Below are positions 50,401 through 63,996 of a stretch of DNA of 64,000 nt, in pieces. Source of the DNA: CAMAUF01 sp046152925 (GTDB lineage Bacteria > Chloroflexota > Dehalococcoidia > Tepidiformales > Tepidiformaceae); NCBI GenBank assembly GCA_046152925.1, contig JBJXFX010000040.1:25608-89607 (forward strand), in the 5' to 3' direction. The position numbers and the translations under genes are program-made. Position 1 is the first letter of the stretch; each line of letters opens with the position of its first letter. The notes beneath the pieces were generated by a model that was not told where the DNA came from, searched no databases, and saw only the letters and a program-made list of their open reading frames with translations.

Positions 50401-51975
50401 GTCGCCCTGGTCGACGCTGACGTCCGCGACGGGGCCAACGAAGGCCTCCTGGATGATCGTCCGGAAGACAATCGTGGCCGTGGTGGGCCCATCGTTATAG
50501 GTCGAGCAGTCCGGCACCATCACGCCGCTCGGCGGGACGCACCCGCCGACGAGCTGGCCGGAACCCGCGACGATCTCCGCGGAGACATCGAAGGTCAGCG
50601 TGCCAACCGGCGTGCCCATCGTGGGGGCCGTGTGGGTGAAGTTCGGGCCGGCAAAACCAGCAGCCGCCGCCGAGAGTCCAGCGTGGGAGCTCCAGGCCAA
50701 GGTCGGTGTGAAGGTCCCGTCGAACAGCTGCCCGTCGCCATAAACGTCGGTCACCACCAGGTTCGCGAACGCGAAGAAATCCGAGACTTGGACCTGGATG
50801 GTGTACTCAAGGACGTCGCCGGGCGAGTTGTCGCCGTCCGTGAGGTTGGCGACCGACTTCTGGATGGCGATCGACTTGTCCGTGAGGATGTGGTCGGCGG
50901 CGGTGACATCGCTAGTCACGACCCCGCTCGTGGCCGTCCAGACGCCGGATGCCGCAGCATCGTTGACCGACGTGGCGTCATCCCCGCTGGCCGCGTTGAT
51001 GACCGAGTTGCCATCCGCATCGTTGAGCGGGACGAAGAAGTTGACTTCGAGCACGGCATCGGTGGCACCGGCCGTGCCGGTCACCGAAGCCCAGCTCCCA
51101 ATGACCTGGTTGTTCGGTGCGTTGGAAGGCACGCCCACTGCGGGCGCAGTCCCTACCGAGCCGCCTCCCGGGCTCACCGCGGTCGCGGAGAGAAAGGCGA
51201 GGTTGTTCGGCAGCCTGTCGGTGAGCGCGAAGCTGTTCAATGTCTGGCCATCCGCGATGTCAGCGATCACGCGGTGTTGCCGAGGGAAGTTCGGGCCGGT
51301 GGCCGTCTCGTCCTCGGGGCCGACGTAGACCTTCCTCAGCCTGAGGATGGCCGGTGTGACGGAGGCGGTGTTCGCCGGCGCCTGATAGATCGGCGTCGAG
51401 CCGGTGGGCGTATCGCCAAACCGGAAGCCGCCGAGGGCCGAAATCGCTTGTGCGACCCCGACGACCGACGGGTCCGAACCCGTAACGCGGGCCGCAACGT
51501 CGATCACGGCGGCCGGCTGGCCGGGCGTGAAGCTCCCGAACGGCAGCTCCAGGACGACGACCTGGTTGCCGCCGGCGCAGGGCCGGACGGCGCCCGTGAG
51601 TGGGTTGGTGAAGGTGTTCGCGCTTGGGCCTGCCGTGGGGCAGACGGCGTTGAACGCAATCGCCACGGGCACGCCAAGATAGGTGGCCGCGTCAAAGGAG
51701 ACGGCCGGGGGGAACTCCATCTCGATGAACGGGCCATAGCCCACGTCGCCGGCCGATGCGTTGTCGAAGGCGACCGTCATCGCGAACTGCTCGTTGTAGA
51801 ACGGCTCGACGGGGGCTACAGGCGTGGCGACCGGAAGGGGCGGCGGCGCCGCCAACGCCACTGGCGCGGGGCTCGCGCCGCGAAGCACGAGCATGGCCAG
51901 CGCGATGAGAACCGCCAATGCCCCGGCTCCACCTTTGACGCCCGGCCTACGCCGGACATCCTTTCGTCTCTGCAC
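47422..51975 (-). CDS. Giant secreted DUF11-repeat protein with shared C-terminal module
   Basis: A 1517-residue extracellular protein. GTG 51975 has AGGAGG 5 bp upstream and starts QRRKDVRRRPGVKGGAGALA, then a hydrophobic signal (LAVLIALAMLVLRGASPAPV). The body is a series of DUF11 / conserved-repeat beta domains, seen as TPGDTVTYRLRYTLPTSDFE, DAGDTVTFVMTVQNSGNAEA and IGDTVTITLTLSHTAASDAD. The last 350 residues hold two Ig-like domains (TPTFTYFGIDPPISSGIVSF; GSWVRGPVQVSFTCADNAGG) and the shared module from IDKTRPTCKVIFGAKSARIG to AGNSNTCKATLRSR. It is likely a surface stalk or sheath protein. No enzyme motif seen. Confidence 0.85.
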   Translation of the reverse strand: MQRRKDVRRRPGVKGGAGALAVLIALAMLVLRGASPAPVALAAPPPLPVATPVAPVEPFYNEQFAMTVAFDNASAGDVGYGPFIEMEFPPAVSFDAATYLGVPVAIAFNAVCPTAGPSANTFTNPLTGAVRPCAGGNQVVVLELPFGSFTPGQPAAVIDVAARVTGSDPSVVGVAQAISALGGFRFGDTPTGSTPIYQAPANTASVTPAILRLRKVYVGPEDETATGPNFPRQHRVIADIADGQTLNSFALTDRLPNNLAFLSATAVSPGGGSVGTAPAVGVPSNAPNNQVIGSWASVTGTAGATDAVLEVNFFVPLNDADGNSVINAASGDDATSVNDAAASGVWTATSGVVTSDVTAADHILTDKSIAIQKSVANLTDGDNSPGDVLEYTIQVQVSDFFAFANLVVTDVYGDGQLFDGTFTPTLAWSSHAGLSAAAAGFAGPNFTHTAPTMGTPVGTLTFDVSAEIVAGSGQLVGGCVPPSGVMVPDCSTYNDGPTTATIVFRTIIQEAFVGPVADVSVDQGDVIQNSVTVTGDVLDVTDLSTVNGTEADSSASSISIAVGSIEKALTSINGTPVLPGQRVTPGDTVTYRLRYTLPTSDFEDLILTDFLPLPVFDGAEVTASVASTATPPAGRWAFGPGNTFTAVAPSFTANASPVNTLVWDFGDWDDGTNAPRVIEIFFTVTVRDDPFADGLFLTNQARGTEKSTFNQPSQADAIVQVQLGEPNLVIRTGIVAKTNLNATFSAGTCNATVPVTGISLGRLDCSLANADAGDTVTFVMTVQNSGNAEAYNSVLRAVLPAGLTFGSLVSVTDGDGNPLANTGSLTTGLTLTAPVPGATTGDNTDVVLVTFTATIPSSVTPDQVLTTNGQITEFRGSPTGANHLSSPRQDPATITVAPAAIAKSFVTTSASHTTGTTVVIGERVTYDLTVTVPEGTLPNAVITDQLAPGLAFVEWLQTDYNGPTTVGPCPSPIVVSNQGQTVTFNLCTLENLDTDDTVTETVVIRYVAVVLNVPGNDRGVSRNNSATLAFTGGSEGPVSVAVTIAEPQLQLSSGFSPAIPAIGDTVTITLTLSHTAASDADALNAVLTDIMPFGLSYVPGTVSCTGGATACTIAGAAIDAVWPVIPDGATVTMSFDVVVGAAAINGGQIFSTIVEWTSLPGDPGQISTHHPLAYERTGDQGDPGAAENDYRIQVVPDAEAGPPETYLGIVPPAVGNDNTPTFTYFGIDPPISSGIVSFICRLNNVVIPCPNVGPDGTITLGPLADGKYTFSAAAVDNDGNVDPTPAVYAFLIDTVKPSVTAKVIDGATGQPYVPGSWVRGPVQVSFTCADNAGGSGIKKRGTNPPDTAPPDIGNTYPTLGDPDTPPVAFGASREGKTTLTLDPKWRCVDEAGNLAPPPPGFPLVVQIDKTRPTCKVIFGAKSARIGQTLAIQLKTTSSDTISGVFKTVLKDIYRFDGTTDTSSKPVSPVLATGFTIGGNIPQTVSFPGAKNRGWVATYEVFDRAGNSNTCKATLRSR

Positions 51976-52137
51976 AGATTCCTCCTGATACCCGCTTCCC
52001 ACATGGGAGTGTAGCGCATACAGATAATGTGACACGCCATGCCCCGCTCGATTACAGCGAGCCCGCACTCTTTAAGATTCGGCCACACGGGACGGGAACA
52101 TCAGGACGCCCGCGTCAACCCGTCACCAACAACCCAA

Positions 52138-52167
52138 AAGGCCCCGGCGGTTTCCCGCCGGGGCCTT
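52138..52167 (-). terminator. Hairpin terminator after the 1875-residue gene
   Basis: A 13-bp stem AAGGCCCCGGCGG with loop TTTC and full complement, 28 bp after the stop on the minus strand and followed by TTTT. Confidence 0.85.
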
Positions 52168-52194
52168 CGTTGTGGGTGGTCGCGTCGTATGCGG

Positions 52195-57822
<5,628 letters not shown>

Positions 57823-58064
57823 CGGCGGGGGGCAGCCTCTCTCCCATAGCGCGCCTCGTCTGGGTTCCGCTCACCGCAGACGTGCGACAACCAGTATAGA
57901 CACAGCACGCCCCTGCAAATTACACGCACGACGGGCCGCATCCATGTTTCTCTTCGGACAACGCACCGTTTGGCAACAGGTTAGCCCGGCTTTACACACG
58001 CGCTTGCAACCCGGCTGCCTAAAGAAGGGCCCCGGCCCACGTGGTCGATCTCACACAGAGGTCG

Positions 58065-58210
58065 CCGTTGTCAGGGGCCCATCCGGCCTGACCTACGGCG
58101 CGCAGCATGCTCGTCGCATGCAGAAGCAACCCGCACCACACCTCTGGCTCTATCAAGCTCGCGTGTTCGTCCGGCTGCTCCGGGAGATCGCTCGCGCGGC
58201 CCGGCGAGTG
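58065..58210 (+). pseudogene. Truncated duplicate of the terminase gene start and upstream region
   Basis: From the ATG at 58119 the frame reads MQKQPAPHLWLYQARVFVRL and LREIA, nearly the same as the start of the intact gene at 60152. A 49-bp run (58142-58190) is identical to 60175-60223, offset 2,033 bp. The upstream 50 bp are also related. After about 58210 the sequence no longer matches and the frame runs into unrelated sequence and a terminator. Confidence 0.8.
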
Positions 58211-58288
58211 CTCCCCGGAGCGCTCAGCGGCGTGGCGCGCGGTTGCTTCGCTGGCCAGATGCCCCTTGGCCGCGGCCGGGATGAAAAG

Positions 58289-58314
58289 GGGGCCCAGGGA
58301 TACCCCTGGGCCCC
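58289..58314 (-). terminator. Hairpin terminator after the 532-residue gene
   Basis: An 11-bp stem GGGGCCCAGGG with a 4-bp loop and full complement, followed on the minus strand by CCCTTTTCAT-type sequence, 28 bp after the stop. Confidence 0.8.
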
Positions 58315-58341
58315 GCCCGAAGTCCGTGGAGGCAGGTGGTC

Positions 58342-59940
58342 CTACTTCCGCCCGCTCAGCGTCCGAGTACAGGTGTTCGTGTTCCCCGCGATGTCGGAGA
58401 CCTTGGCCACGACACCCCAACTGCGGCCGTTCGCCCCTTGGAAGGTCACGTTCTGCGGCAACGCACTGTTGAGCGAATGCCCGGAGAACGTCCCTGCAGG
58501 GGTGGAACCGCGCGGCGTAATCGACTGGAGGACGACACCAGCCACGCCGCTCCCGCCAGCTGCGTCGCTCGCCGTCGCTGAAATGCGCACGATGGCGTTG
58601 AGTCCCTTGGCGTTGCTTGGGCTGAACGCCAATCGGCACGTCGGCGCGCGGCTATCGATCTTGATCACCAGCGGAAAGCCTGCCGGCGGGGCCGCGACGT
58701 TGCCCGCCCGGTCGACGCAGCGCCAGTGCGGCTCCAGCGTCACCGTCGACACGCCTTGCCGGGTCACCCGGATGCTCGCCGGGTAGCTGTTCCCGCTGCC
58801 ATTCGGCGTCGTATCGTTGTGCGGTGAGCGAGGAGCGATGCCGCTGCCACCGGGCTCATCAGTGCACACGAAGGTGATCACCACCGGGCCGGTGTACCAA
58901 CCGCCGCTGCCCGGCGGCGGCACCGTCGCCGTCACCACGGGCGGCGTCGCGTCGTTGACGTGATAGCTCGTGCACTCCGCTACCGCCACAAGACCAGCAA
59001 CGTCAGTCCCGCGGACACACACCTGGTAGTTGCCCGCCGAAATTGGCGCCAGGAACGACGCCTCGACCAACTCGTCGATCTCATCGAACGCCCCATCTGT
59101 GGCGCTCATCGGGGCCCAGGTCAAGCCGCCGTCGGTGCTGTATTCGGCGGACTTGATCAGCGAGGCGCCGGTCAACGCGTCAGAGACCATCGCGCTGACA
59201 GCGACCGGGGTGCCACTGTCCACCGGGTCCGGAGACGCGGCCACGCCGGACACCACGGGCGGCAAGATGTCGTACGACCCGAAGGTGATCTCGACCTTGT
59301 TCAGCTCGTCGGACGTGCTGAAGGCGCCGCCACTGAGCGTGATCTTCCCTTCGAGCTTGAACCCGGTGCTCAGGTTGTATCCTGTGATCGCCCAGTAGCA
59401 GGTGGGAATGGTGGTGCAGCTACCGTCTGGAGTGGTGAACGAGCTCGGCGAGAGCGTCAGGCCGTCAAGCTTGAGGTCCTCGACCTTGAAGTCGATCACT
59501 GGGCTCGTCTGCCGCTCAGCCATGAACAAGTTGATGTAGTTCAACGGCCCGGACGGGTCCGTTGCATAGGTGAAGGTGCTCGTGTTGCCATTGAGCACCA
59601 CGATGAGCTCGTCGGCACCAGCGTTCACCACCTTGTACTCAAAGGAGAAGGTGTTGGCACCCAAAATCCAGGTACGCTGGTCGGCGGTCTGTGGCGGGAC
59701 GCCAGGGTTCGCGCCGACGAGCACTTCCTGCCCGCCATCGTTCGAGAAGTTCCGGAAGCGGGCGCCACCAGCCAGGGCGAAGCCGCCGGGCGCGCCCGTG
59801 GCCGAGGCAGGGCTAACAACCGGAGCCCCTGTCCCAGCCGCGGCGTCCCGCGAAGGGACGAGACCGCCTGGGCCCAAGACCGCAAGCAGCGATGCACTTG
59901 CGAGGCCCACGGCAGCCAAACGTAAGAGGTTTCGGATCAT
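58342..59940 (-). CDS. Secreted protein with Ig-like domains and shared C-terminal module
   Basis: A 532-residue secreted protein. ATG 59940 follows GGAGG with 5-bp spacing and gives a signal (IRNLLRLAAVGLASASLLAV). After a Ser/Ala linker comes a domain with FRNFSNDGGQEVLVGANPG and NTFSFEYKVVNAGADELIVV, two Ig-like domains (VVSGVAASPDPVDSGTPVAV; CVDRAGNVAAPPAGFPLVIK) and the shared module IDSRAPTCRLAFSPSNAKGL to AGNTNTCTRTLSGRK. It sits between a truncated and an intact copy of the terminase gene start, so it was placed there by insertion or by a duplication. Confidence 0.85.
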   Translation of the reverse strand: MIRNLLRLAAVGLASASLLAVLGPGGLVPSRDAAAGTGAPVVSPASATGAPGGFALAGGARFRNFSNDGGQEVLVGANPGVPPQTADQRTWILGANTFSFEYKVVNAGADELIVVLNGNTSTFTYATDPSGPLNYINLFMAERQTSPVIDFKVEDLKLDGLTLSPSSFTTPDGSCTTIPTCYWAITGYNLSTGFKLEGKITLSGGAFSTSDELNKVEITFGSYDILPPVVSGVAASPDPVDSGTPVAVSAMVSDALTGASLIKSAEYSTDGGLTWAPMSATDGAFDEIDELVEASFLAPISAGNYQVCVRGTDVAGLVAVAECTSYHVNDATPPVVTATVPPPGSGGWYTGPVVITFVCTDEPGGSGIAPRSPHNDTTPNGSGNSYPASIRVTRQGVSTVTLEPHWRCVDRAGNVAAPPAGFPLVIKIDSRAPTCRLAFSPSNAKGLNAIVRISATASDAAGGSGVAGVVLQSITPRGSTPAGTFSGHSLNSALPQNVTFQGANGRSWGVVAKVSDIAGNTNTCTRTLSGRK

Positions 59941-60151
59941 GCTTTCCTCCAAAATGGGAAGAAGGACGAGGCCGCGGCTCCACCGAGCGCACGAACCTCA
60001 CCACCGCTCTGGAACGGCACCCTAACAGATCATGATGAGCATTTCCAGTACCCATTGTGCCCAATTCCGCGTGATCTGTCGGCCACTACACACAAAGGCG
60101 CTGTCACGCGCCCATCCGCTCTGACACCGCGCGCGACGCATCCTCCATGAC

Positions 60152-61477
60152 ATGCGAACCACTTCCGCACCCCATCTCTGGCTCTATCAAGCTCGCGTGT
60201 TCGTCCGGCTGCTCCGGGAGATCGCCGCCCGGCCAGGCGAGACGTTCACCGTCCTCTTCCCGCGCCAGGCCGGCAAGAACGAAGTCCAGGCATGGGTCGT
60301 CGAGAACCTGCTGCGGCAGCACGCGGACACGGGCGGGAGCATCGTCATCTGCGCGCCGAGCTTCGACCCGCAGGCGCGGATCAGCCTCGAACGCGTCCGC
60401 CGGGTGGCGGCCTACCGGGCCCCGGGCTTCCCCGCCCACCCGGCGGCGGAAGTGCGCGCCAACAGCGTCTCCATCGGCGCGGCGACCGCGATCTACCTCA
60501 GCGCATCGCCCGAAGCGCACGTCGCGGGACACACCGCCAACATCGCGCTGATCGCCGACGAGGCCCAAGAAGTCGGCGAGGCTTGGTTCGAGCGGCAGTT
60601 CCGCCCGATGACTGCCTCCACGGCCGCACCCACGATCCTGTTCGGCACCCCCTGGGACGGCGACACACTGCTCGACCACGCCGTGGCCCGCAACCGCGCC
60701 CGCCAGGCCGGGCTCAAGGGCCCGTTCCACTTCGAAGTGCCCTGGACGAAGGTCGCGGATTCGAACCCGAGCTACGCGGTCCACGTCGAGCAGCGGCGGG
60801 CCGAACTCGGCGAGGAGAGCCCGATCTTCCGCAGCCAATACCTCCTCGAGACCGTCTCCAGCGCGGGGCGGATGTTTCCCGCCAGCCTCCTGGCGAAGCT
60901 CGCCGGCGGCCATGAGCGGATGCTCGCCCCTGTCCCCGGCGAGCGCTACGTCGCCGGGCTCGACCTCGCGGGTGAATCGGCCAACGCCGACGCGGCGGTG
61001 CTCACGATCGGGCGCCTCGCGGGCGAGGGGGTCGACGCGGTGGCACACCTCGTTTGGCGCGGCCAGCCCTTCGCCACGGTCGAAGGTGCCGTGGTCGAAC
61101 TGGCCCGGCGTTGGGGCTTCGCCAAGCTGAGCGTCGATGCGACGGGGATGGGCGCGCCGTTCGCCGCCCGCCTCGAAGCGGCGCTCGGCCGGGCCGTCGA
61201 GGCTGTCGTCTTCAGCGAGGCGACGAAGTCGGAGCTCGGCTTCGCGCTGCTCGCAGCCGCGGCCGGCGGGCGAGCGCTCATATATAAGGAAAGTGACGGC
61301 GAGGCCGCCGCCTGTTGGGCCGAGCTCCGCGCTTGCCGCGCCGAGACCAGCCCGGCAGGGAAGCTCCGCTGGGGCAACGAGCGAGGCCACGATGACTTCG
61401 TCGTCAGCCTCGCGCTGTTGGTCCGGGCCGCGAGCCTCGCTGGCCAGCCGCGGGTCGCGTTCGGGCGGCGCCGTTAG
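60152..61477 (+). CDS. Phage terminase large subunit-like ATPase/nuclease
   Basis: A 441-residue terminase-like protein. The ATPase half has a Walker A variant (PRQAGKNE, 38-44) and a Walker B strand IALIADEA (131-138); the coupling segment FGTPWDGD follows. The nuclease half is RNase-H-like with D271 (AGLDLAGES), D329 (SVDATGMG) and D414/D415 (GHDDFVVSL). In phages this protein packages DNA. Here no portal, capsid or small terminase lies beside it, so it is a stray phage gene, part of a degraded prophage or a domesticated nuclease. A truncated copy of its 5' end lies 2,033 bp upstream. Confidence 0.87.
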   Translation: MRTTSAPHLWLYQARVFVRLLREIAARPGETFTVLFPRQAGKNEVQAWVVENLLRQHADTGGSIVICAPSFDPQARISLERVRRVAAYRAPGFPAHPAAEVRANSVSIGAATAIYLSASPEAHVAGHTANIALIADEAQEVGEAWFERQFRPMTASTAAPTILFGTPWDGDTLLDHAVARNRARQAGLKGPFHFEVPWTKVADSNPSYAVHVEQRRAELGEESPIFRSQYLLETVSSAGRMFPASLLAKLAGGHERMLAPVPGERYVAGLDLAGESANADAAVLTIGRLAGEGVDAVAHLVWRGQPFATVEGAVVELARRWGFAKLSVDATGMGAPFAARLEAALGRAVEAVVFSEATKSELGFALLAAAAGGRALIYKESDGEAAACWAELRACRAETSPAGKLRWGNERGHDDFVVSLALLVRAASLAGQPRVAFGRRR

Positions 61478-61522
61478 CGCGCCTGCGCCTGAGGGCCGGG
61501 GCCGCTATCCTCTGCCTGGCCC

Positions 61523-61723
61523 ATGACCCAGTCACGCCTCGCCGCCCGCTGCCTCCACCTTCGTGTCACGATGGGCTCCCGTCCCGGCGCCGGGCTCGTG
61601 AACCTTTGCCAGCACATCGTGCGCGACGGGATGGAGTGCGTCGGGCCATTCATGGACGACTACCCGACGACCTGCGGCCTCTGGGAGACAGCGGCGCGGG
61701 AGGCCTCGATACCCAGCCGCTGA
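61523..61723 (+). CDS. Small Cys-rich hypothetical protein
   Basis: A 66-residue protein with three to four Cys and a His: CLHLRVTMGSRPGAGLVNLC, then QHIVRDGMECVGPFMDDYPT and TCGLWE. The spacing C-x18-C-x2-H-x7-C-x9-C could bind zinc. ATG 61523 has no strong RBS. It lies 22 bp upstream of the enoyl-CoA hydratase on the same strand and 45 bp downstream of the terminase-like gene. I do not recognise it; whether it is coding is likely but not certain. Confidence 0.5.
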   Translation: MTQSRLAARCLHLRVTMGSRPGAGLVNLCQHIVRDGMECVGPFMDDYPTTCGLWETAAREASIPSR

Positions 61724-61744
61724 CGCACCCGAGAGGAGCCGCCA

Positions 61745-62539
61745 ATGGAAACGATCCGCGTCGAACGCGACGCCGAACTCCCCGGCCTCGTGACGGTCAC
61801 CCTCAACCGGCCGGATAAGCTCAACGCGATCAGCTTCACGATGCACCGCGAGGTCTTGGACTTCTGCCGCCAGATGCAGGACGACGGCGACACGCGCGTC
61901 ATCATCGTCACCGGCGAAGGGCGCGCCTTCAGCGCCGGCGCCGACCTCGGAAATCGCCCCTCTGACAGCGCCGACCGGCCGGCGCGGCCACCGATTGCCC
62001 GCGCGAGCAACCCGCTCGCCGAACGCGCCGCCCAGACGATCGGCAACCGCTCCTCGGCGGCGATCGAGGCGGTCCCCCAGGTGACGATCGCCGCCGTGAA
62101 CGGCCTGGCCGTCGGGGGCGCGGTCGTCTGGCTTTCCTGCATGGACATCCGGCTCGCGGCGGCCTCGGCCTGGTTTTCGATCCCGGAAATCGCGCTCGAC
62201 ATCCCGCTGACCTGGAACGCGCTCCCGCGACTCGTCCGCGAGCTCGGCCCGGCGCGCACGAAGGAACTCGTGATGGCCTGCGACCGCTTCACCGCCGAGG
62301 ACGCGCTCCGCTGGGGCTTCCTCAACCACGTCGTGCCCGACGCGGATTTGATGCCACGCGCGCGGGCGCTGGCGAAGTCGCTGCTCGCGAAGGACCCGCT
62401 TTCCGTCGCCGCGACGAAGTCGACCGTGAATGCGCTCGCCAACCTCATGGTCCCGGCGGAGGGGACGCACGCCGACCCGGACTACCTGATGCTCGCCGGG
62501 CGGCTGATGCGCGAGCGCGCCGCCCGCGATTCGGGCTAG
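61745..62539 (+). CDS. Enoyl-CoA hydratase/isomerase family protein
   Basis: A 264-residue crotonase-fold protein. Oxyanion-hole segments are GEGRAFSAGADLGNRPSD and NGLAVGGAVVWLSCMDIRLA. The catalytic-glutamate segment reads SAWFSIPEIALDIPLTWN, so E is present in SIPEI but the second usual region is unlike typical hydratases; a different crotonase reaction is possible. GAGGAG precedes ATG 61745. Its stop overlaps the convergent M16 peptidase stop by 4 bp. Confidence 0.9.
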   Translation: METIRVERDAELPGLVTVTLNRPDKLNAISFTMHREVLDFCRQMQDDGDTRVIIVTGEGRAFSAGADLGNRPSDSADRPARPPIARASNPLAERAAQTIGNRSSAAIEAVPQVTIAAVNGLAVGGAVVWLSCMDIRLAAASAWFSIPEIALDIPLTWNALPRLVRELGPARTKELVMACDRFTAEDALRWGFLNHVVPDADLMPRARALAKSLLAKDPLSVAATKSTVNALANLMVPAEGTHADPDYLMLAGRLMRERAARDSG

Positions 62540-63792
62540 ATCAGCCCTTCGAAAATGGCTTCGTCGTCGAACGGGCCGACCGCGCAGAGCGCGGCGCGTT
62601 CGGGGCGCAGGAAGTCGTGGCCCACCCGCAGGACGTCGTCCATCGTCACCGCTTCGATCTCCGCGACCGCTTCGTCGACGCTCCGGATGTGGCCGAGGAG
62701 CAGCTCCTGCGAGCCAATCCAACCCGCCACGGAACGCGTGTCCTCCATCCGGAGTTGGATGCGCCCGGCCGCCATCTGCTTGCCCTTCTCCAGCTCGCGC
62801 TCGGGGAGGTTGCGGAGGAGGGCGTGGATCTGTTCGAGCGTCAGCTCCAACGTGACGCGCGCGTTCTCGGGGTCGCAGCCCGCGTAGATCGTGAGCGAGC
62901 CAGCGTCGCGGAACTCCGACGGGTAGCTATGGACGTCGTAGACGAGCGCGCGCTCTTCGCGCAGCTCCAGAAAGAGGCGGCTGGACATGCCCTCGCCGAG
63001 CACCGTGCTCAAGAGGTCGACAGCGTGGCGGTCCGGGTGGTCCAACGCAACCGTCGGGAAGGCGAGGCAGAGGTGCGCCTGTTCGGTCTGCTTTTCGGTC
63101 ACCGCGATCCGGCGCGAGCCGTTGCGGGCTTCCACCGGGAACCATGGGCCGGGCGCGACCGCGGGCATGCTCCCGAGCCAGTGGCCGGCCGCTTCGAGGA
63201 CGGCGCCATGGGTCACGTTTCCGGCAACGGCGAGCACCATGTTCCCGGGCACGTATTGCGCCTTCAGGTAGCGGTTCACGGCGGCGAGCGGGAGCGTCTT
63301 CACCGTCTCGGGCGTCCCGCCGACATTTCGACCGAGCGGCTGGTGTGGCCAGAGGGTCTCGTCGATCAGGATGCCCGCCATCTCGGCTGGGCTGTCTTCG
63401 ACGCCCGCGAGCTCTTCGAGGATGACGTGGCGCTCCTTTTCGAGCTCGACCGCGTCCATGATCGGGTCACGCATCATGTCGCTGAGGATGTCGATCGTTT
63501 CGAAGGCGGCGGTCGATGGGACCTTGGCGTAGTAGACGGTCACTTCGCGGTCGGTCGCGGCGTTATGGCTGCCGCCGACGGACTCGATCGCCTCGGAGAT
63601 CTCGCGCGCGGTCGGCCGGCGAGATGCGCCCTTGAAGAGCATATGCTCGAGGAAATGTGAGAGGCCGGCCTCGCTGTCCGGCTCATAGCGGCTGCCGGCG
63701 CCGACGTAAATGCTGACGGTCGCCGAGCGCGTGTGCGGCAGTTCGGCGGTGACGATGCGGAGGCCGTTGGGAAGCGTCGTTCGGTGGTACAT
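62536..63792 (-). CDS. M16 family zinc peptidase
   Basis: A 418-residue M16 peptidase (mitochondrial-processing-peptidase-like). Zinc motif H46-F-L-E49-H50 (SHFLEHMLFKG) with the third ligand E126 in HVILEELAG, 76 residues after H50 as expected. Other signatures are PNGLRIVTAELPHTRSATVS, NAATDREVTVYYAKV, and LGRNVGGTPETV. It is probably an oligopeptidase or processing protease; the partner subunit is not visible. ATG 63792 is the family start; upstream sequence is repeat-rich. Convergent with the enoyl-CoA hydratase. Confidence 0.93.
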   Translation of the reverse strand: MYHRTTLPNGLRIVTAELPHTRSATVSIYVGAGSRYEPDSEAGLSHFLEHMLFKGASRRPTAREISEAIESVGGSHNAATDREVTVYYAKVPSTAAFETIDILSDMMRDPIMDAVELEKERHVILEELAGVEDSPAEMAGILIDETLWPHQPLGRNVGGTPETVKTLPLAAVNRYLKAQYVPGNMVLAVAGNVTHGAVLEAAGHWLGSMPAVAPGPWFPVEARNGSRRIAVTEKQTEQAHLCLAFPTVALDHPDRHAVDLLSTVLGEGMSSRLFLELREERALVYDVHSYPSEFRDAGSLTIYAGCDPENARVTLELTLEQIHALLRNLPERELEKGKQMAAGRIQLRMEDTRSVAGWIGSQELLLGHIRSVDEAVAEIEAVTMDDVLRVGHDFLRPERAALCAVGPFDDEAIFEGLI

Positions 63793-63885
63793 GGGCCGCG
63801 CCCGATTGTACGGGAGCGAGCGGTATGGGGGGACGAGGCGTGAGGGATGAGGCATGCGGCATGAGAGGAGAGGCCTAAGAAGAGA

Positions 63886-63996
63886 GGCCAAGAGGAAAGG
63901 CCAAAGAGGAAAGCGCTGCCACCCCCTCTCCCCGCGGGGTCGAGGATTGAGGTGAGGGGGCGGCAGCGCCTTCCTCTTTGGCCTTTCCTCTTGGCC
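63886..63996. repeat. Long imperfect inverted repeat near the right edge
   Basis: Two 43-bp arms (63886-63928 and 63954-63996) pair at nearly all positions around a 25-bp loop that itself contains CCCCGCGGGG. Each arm contains two similar direct repeats of the form GGCCAAGAGGAAA / GGCCAAAGAGGAAA. No gene is inside. It lies 94 bp beyond the start of the M16 gene and stops 4 bp before the window edge, so a longer element may continue. Confidence 0.75.

Larger units (their letters stand above)
57823..58341. other. Region with a broken terminase copy and a terminator
   Basis: This 519-bp stretch has no intact gene. It holds a 5' fragment of the terminase gene (58065 to about 58210, listed), and the terminator at 58289-58314 of the gene at 58.34-59.94 kb. 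A TATACT-like box at 57893-57898 on the minus strand could serve the 1875-residue gene but lacks a good -35 element. Confidence 0.5.

Noticed and set aside
49327..52014. An 895-codon open frame antisense to the DUF11-repeat protein
   Set aside because: Shadow of the real gene on the opposite strand, composition Arg/Gly/Asp-rich without domains.
57893..57898. TATACT box upstream of the 1875-residue gene as a promoter
   Set aside because: No acceptable -35 element at 16-18 bp was found; mentioned only in the region note.
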